Of a DNA stretch of 35,469 bases, positions 32,690 through 35,469 are shown in pieces; the stretch's first letter is position 1; each line of letters starts with the position of its first letter. Both the position numbers and the translations under genes were made by a program. Location: NCBI GenBank assembly GCA_947499075.1, contig CANMNA010000019.1:1-35469 (forward strand). Reading direction: 5' to 3'. The notes beneath the pieces are model-generated. The model had not been told where the DNA came from, made no database searches, and saw only the letters and a program-made list of their open reading frames with translations. Source of the DNA: Myxococcales bacterium (lineage in GTDB: Bacteria > Myxococcota_A > UBA9042).

Positions 32690-34630
32690 ATGCGTTTGAT
32701 TTCGCTTGCCGTTGTGTGTGTGGTTGCCTGTGTGGCTGCCGCTTGTTCCACTCCCGCTGGGTCGGCGGCGACCAACACGACGGGCGGCGGCACCGATGCC
32801 ACCGTTGGCCAAGACGGCACTGCCGACGCCGATGGCACCGCGGCCGATGGCGCGCCGACGACCGATACCGCGGCGGGCGAGACCGCAGGCGGGCCTGAAA
32901 CGGCGGTGGTCGATCTCATCGGCGGCGACACGCCCGGCCCAGATGCGGTCAGCGACGGCACCGATCCAGGCGACACCGCACCCACCGAGGTCAAGCCAGA
33001 CACCACGCCACCTGCCGACGTCAAGCCTGATGTCCCGCCTGCCGATGTCGAACCGCCGCCGCCACCCAAGTGCAAGGGCGACAGCGACTGCGGCAAGGGC
33101 TTTAGCGAGTGCATTGGCGTACAGTGTGACCTCGCGTCGGGGAAGTGCCTGAACAAGGTCGCGGCCGACGGCGCGGCGTGCAAGCTCGCCGGCGTGTGTG
33201 GCGGCACCGGCAAGTGCGCCAAGGGCGCGTGCGAAATCACCAGCGCCTGCAGCCTGGGCGCGTGCTCACCCAATCCTCTCAAATGTGGCGACAAAGTGGT
33301 CCTCGATCCGACCAAGCTGGGCGCCTCGCAACTGGGCGCCTACCCTTGCTTGTCCGGTCCGATGGCGGGCGGCGAAGCTGTGTTCGCTTTGTCTGCCGAA
33401 GGGACTGCGACGGCGCAGGCTGCCACGGTAGAGCTGGCGGCAGCGGGCACTGAGGCGGCGCTGCTGATCTTGGGTCCGCTGGTCGATGGCAAGTGCGCGC
33501 CCAAGTCGTGCATCGCGGCCGGCAACAAGATCGCAGTCGGCTTGCCGGTTGGCGTCACCCAAATCATTGCTGTCGACACCATGGTCGACGCCAAAGCCGC
33601 CATCACGCTCACCGTTACCTGCGGCCCCAAGGCGGCGTGCGGCGACGGCCAGTGCAACGGTACCGAAGCATGCAGCAGCTGCCCCAAGGACTGTGGCGCC
33701 TGCCCGACCTGCGGCGACGGCCAGTGCGACAAGGCCAAAGAGAATTGCGGCGGATGCCCGGCCGACTGCGGCGCTTGCCCACCGGTGCCAACCGAGTGCC
33801 AGAGCCAAAGCAAGCCGGGATGTGCCGGGTGCGCCTGCGAAGCTTGCGTGTGTGCCAAAGACGACTTCTGCTGCAAGACCGCGTGGGACAGCATCTGCGT
33901 CGGCGAGTGCACCAAGGACTGCGGCGGCCCGACCTGCCCGACTACCGCTACGCCGACGTGGTGCGGCGACGGCAAGTGCAACACCGGCGAGAATGCGACG
34001 ACGTGTATGCAAGACTGCCCGCCCTCGACCGTCTGCGGCGACGGCGAGTGCACCAAGGACAAAGAGAAGTGCCAGACCTGCCCGCTGGACTGTGGCGCAT
34101 GCGCCGGTGGCCCCGCCACCTTCTGCGGCAACGCCAAATGCGATGGCCTAGAGCACTGCGGTCTCTGCCCCGCCGACTGCGGCATCTGCAAGACCGACTG
34201 CAGCACGCCGACGACCACCACCAGCTCCAAGCCGGGATGCGGCGGATGCGCGTGTGAAGCCGCGGTGTGCGCGATGGATCCGTTCTGCTGCAAGACGGCG
34301 TGGGACAACGCCTGTGTCGATGAGTGCTCCTCGGTCGACCCAGCGTGCCCGCAAGAGAATTGCGGCGACGGCGTGTGCAGCAGCGGCGAGGACTGCGAGT
34401 CGTGCAGCAAGGACTGTGGTGCGTGCGTCTGCGGCGATGGCAAGTGTGCGTCGAGCGAGAACGGCACCACCTGCCCCGGCGATTGCCCACCTGGATGCAA
34501 AGGCAAGTGCGGCAGTTCGAGCAAGGACGCGGCGGGCAAGACCTGCTGGTGCGACGATTTCTGCGAGCAGCAGACGCCGCCGGATTGCTGCGACGACAAG
34601 AAGACGTTCTGCCCGGCCAAGGGCGGCTAA
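32690..34630 (+). CDS. Cys-rich lipoprotein with repeated CGDG modules
   Basis: A 646-residue protein. The lipobox VAAAC (Cys19) supports ATG 32690; ATG 32675 is possible. Residues 20-120 are Thr/Asp/Pro/Gly-rich, probably a flexible stalk. Residues 125-195 are Cys-rich. Residues about 198-311 look like a pre-peptidase C-terminal (PPC)-type beta-sandwich. From about 320 on there are six CGDGxC modules plus one CGNAKC variant (CGDGxC...CPxDCGxC), and two SKPGC...CCKTAWD modules recalling somatomedin-B/EGF-like cystine knots. The end is CWCDDFCEQQTPPDCC, somatomedin-B-like. It is probably an outer-surface protein; no enzyme site is seen. The stop TAA is the first triplet of repeat C. Confidence 0.85.
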   Translation: MRLISLAVVCVVACVAAACSTPAGSAATNTTGGGTDATVGQDGTADADGTAADGAPTTDTAAGETAGGPETAVVDLIGGDTPGPDAVSDGTDPGDTAPTEVKPDTTPPADVKPDVPPADVEPPPPPKCKGDSDCGKGFSECIGVQCDLASGKCLNKVAADGAACKLAGVCGGTGKCAKGACEITSACSLGACSPNPLKCGDKVVLDPTKLGASQLGAYPCLSGPMAGGEAVFALSAEGTATAQAATVELAAAGTEAALLILGPLVDGKCAPKSCIAAGNKIAVGLPVGVTQIIAVDTMVDAKAAITLTVTCGPKAACGDGQCNGTEACSSCPKDCGACPTCGDGQCDKAKENCGGCPADCGACPPVPTECQSQSKPGCAGCACEACVCAKDDFCCKTAWDSICVGECTKDCGGPTCPTTATPTWCGDGKCNTGENATTCMQDCPPSTVCGDGECTKDKEKCQTCPLDCGACAGGPATFCGNAKCDGLEHCGLCPADCGICKTDCSTPTTTTSSKPGCGGCACEAAVCAMDPFCCKTAWDNACVDECSSVDPACPQENCGDGVCSSGEDCESCSKDCGACVCGDGKCASSENGTTCPGDCPPGCKGKCGSSSKDAAGKTCWCDDFCEQQTPPDCCDDKKTFCPAKGG

Positions 34631-34767
34631 GGGCTCCAGCACGAATTACTCGATCACTTGACGCAAAGAAGGAGCGGCGAGTCGACTTGCAAAGTCGCGA
34701 GCTTGCGACCCACTCAGCCAGCAAATGGGTCACCGACAAAATCGACTTGATTTTGCCGGTGCCCTAA
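34628..34767 (+). repeat. Intergenic structured repeat, copy C (140 bp, divergent)
   Basis: The ends are TAAGGGC and GCCCTAA. The motif ACTCGATCACTT shared with A and D (34648-34659) precedes the core at 34671-34713. Here the core hairpin reads CGACTT-GCA-AAGTCG, a different sequence with pairing kept. The right hairpin (34731-34761) pairs CACCGACAAAATC with GATTTTGCCGGTG around a five-base loop; it shares no sequence with the right hairpin of A, B and D but has the same shape. Confidence 0.8.
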
Positions 34768-34799
34768 TGGTACAGCCCCAAAGGCCGGGTGAGGCGAGG

Positions 34800-34857
34800 G
34801 CCCACGAGGATCGAAGACCCCGGCATTTTCACCGTCAGAATCAATTCTGCGGCTACA
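34800..34857 (-). repeat. REP-like repeat, 3' exon side of the group II intron
   Basis: Read on the minus strand it begins TGTAGCCGCAGAATTG and continues with GGTGAAAATG and GGGTCTTCGATC. It corresponds to the right half of the element at 2719-2955 (2865-2925, plus strand) over about 60 bases, including the small hairpin CAGAAT-nn-ATTCTG (34836-34849). It lies directly after the last intron base. Confidence 0.75.
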
Positions 34858-34929
34858 ATCGGGTAGGGGTGCCCGTCACCGAGCGCCCCTCCCACACCAC
34901 CGGACATGCGGGGCCGCATTCGGCGGTTC
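34858..34929 (-). ncRNA. Group II intron 3' end (domains V and VI)
   Basis: On the minus strand 34929-34895 reads GAACCGCCG, ATGCGGCCCCGCAT, GTCCGGTGGTG: the hairpin of bacterial group II intron domain V. Domain VI follows as a stem from GAGGGGCGCTC to GGCACCCCTACCC. The intron would end in CCCGAT at 34858. This order (maturase stop, domain V, domain VI) is the known group II order. The 5' part of the intron is not present in the window. Confidence 0.75.
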
Positions 34930-34938
34930 GCAAGCAAC

Positions 34939-35251
34939 TCACGATTTCCAACCCGGTCGGTCAAGGTCGGGCAGCCCAGGTTTGCGCCAGTAGTCAACGC
35001 TCAGTGCCGCATCAATCGGCGGCGTGTGCGACATGCGCCACGGCCCATGTTTCGAGGTCGCGCCAGCGGCGTACCACTTGTCATCACGGCCCGGGGCCAA
35101 CCGACGCAGTTCTGCAAAACGCCGGTAGCCGTGCTTCCACTGTCGCCCGTGGATTTGACGCAGGCGGCGGCGCAGCCAGCTGAGCATTACCCGCACGTCG
35201 GTGTACCGATCGGTGTGGCGATAGTAACCCCACCACCCCAATGCCGTTCGC
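34939..35251 (-). pseudogene. Group II intron reverse transcriptase/maturase, C-terminal fragment
   Basis: About 104 codons remain. LGWWGYYRHTD, RRRLRQIHGRQWKHGYRRF, HGPWRMSHTPP and the end WRKPGLPDL match the C-terminal maturase (GIIM) region of group II intron proteins. The polymerase domain and YADD motif are absent. The fragment is cut at its N-terminal side by repeat D, and the sequence beyond the repeat (35382-35469) does not resemble the missing part. The open frame across the repeat is a chance fusion. The protein can no longer work, though the intron RNA end is intact. Confidence 0.8.
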
Positions 35252-35381
35252 TTAAGGAACTGTCCAAGTATGGCTTGGACAGTTCGTGCTTGCTTGGTGG
35301 GTCGCAAGCTCGCGGCTTGACAGCCGACTCGCCGCTCCGTGCAGCACCAAAGTGATCGAGTTGTTCCTTGACCGTTCCTAA
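35252..35381 (-). repeat. Intergenic structured repeat, copy D (130 bp)
   Basis: On the minus strand the ends are TTAGGAACGGTC and GGACAGTTCCTTAA. It differs from copy A at only a handful of positions over about 128 bases. The core holds CGGCT-GTCA-AGCCG and the right hairpin pairs GAACTGTCCAAG with CTTGGACAGTTC around CCATA. It truncates the maturase gene. Confidence 0.85.
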
Positions 35382-35469
35382 GCCTTGCGACCTCGACACT
35401 GCGCTCCACGATTCGTTTGTCCATGCCGTGTTTGATCATGCGCGCACGAAACGATGGCAACACTGCTTG
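35382..35469. other. Short stretch at the window edge, no feature recognised
   Basis: On the minus strand one frame stays open (RARMIKHGMDKRIVERSV), which looks protein-like but matches no family known to me. It may be the end of a gene beginning outside the window. Confidence 0.2.

Noticed and set aside
33340..34620. Minus-strand frame of 426 codons, His/Ser/Gln-rich
   Set aside because: Complement of the Cys-module repeats; periodicity is inherited from the plus-strand protein.

Overview
The window is GC-rich and gene-dense and looks like a chromosomal piece of a Myxococcota-type (myxobacterium-like) bacterium. Signs seen in the sequence are a MYXO-CTERM-like sorting tail on a thrombospondin type 3 repeat protein, many Asp/Thr-rich or Cys-rich lipoproteins, a membrane Ser/Thr protein kinase with a PEGA-like tail next to an FHA/AAA+ protein, and a fibrinogen-like surface protein. 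No rRNA, tRNA, CRISPR array, phage or plasmid gene was recognised. Assignment to the phylum is inference.

Layout. 1-365: a non-coding leader with several hairpins. 377-2594: an SDR-fold protein with an N-terminal zinc-ribbon-like motif, then a small membrane-anchored protein. 2592-2955: two abutting intergenic repeats. 2969-8153: a secreted P-domain/fibrinogen-like protein on the minus strand and, divergently, a lipoprotein translationally coupled to an NlpC/P60-like, thrombospondin-repeat, MYXO-CTERM protein. 8151-8382: an intergenic repeat that supplies the stop codons of both converging genes. 8379-12120 (minus): a lipoprotein, a DUF4159 protein and a VWA/GATase-like membrane protein. 12191-17360: a lipoprotein, a monoacylglycerol-lipase-like hydrolase, a Ser/Thr kinase and an FHA/AAA+ protein. 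17628-21219: a stand-alone sigma-region-4-like small protein, a 53-residue basic protein and a lytic transglycosylase. 21351-30425: a tight five-gene operon (coiled-coil membrane protein, MoxR ATPase, DUF58, BatA-like VWA protein, tandem-VWA protein). 30555-32594: two phosphoribosyltransferases (Upp-like, Hpt) and a metallo-beta-lactamase-fold protein. 32690-34630: a Cys-rich lipoprotein. 34628-35469: repeats and the 3' end of a decayed group II intron on the minus strand.

How the genes may work together. Most products act at or beyond the cytoplasmic membrane. The MoxR/DUF58/VWA operon, together with the separate DUF4159/VWA pair, probably forms one ATPase-plus-VWA envelope chaperone or assembly machine split over two loci. 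The lytic transglycosylase and the NlpC/P60-like protein would act on peptidoglycan, and the kinase/FHA pair would signal.

The least explained material is an intergenic repeat family (four copies, about 128-232 bp) with a constant architecture: short terminal inverted repeats, a conserved core holding a covarying hairpin, and a long-stem right-hand hairpin with a five-base loop whose sequence can be wholly replaced while the pairing is kept. Three of the four copies begin exactly at the stop codon of the gene before them, and one copy also forms the stop codon of the converging gene. A second repeat family lies at 2719-2955 and at 34800-34857, and in the second place it sits directly at the 3' splice junction of the group II intron.
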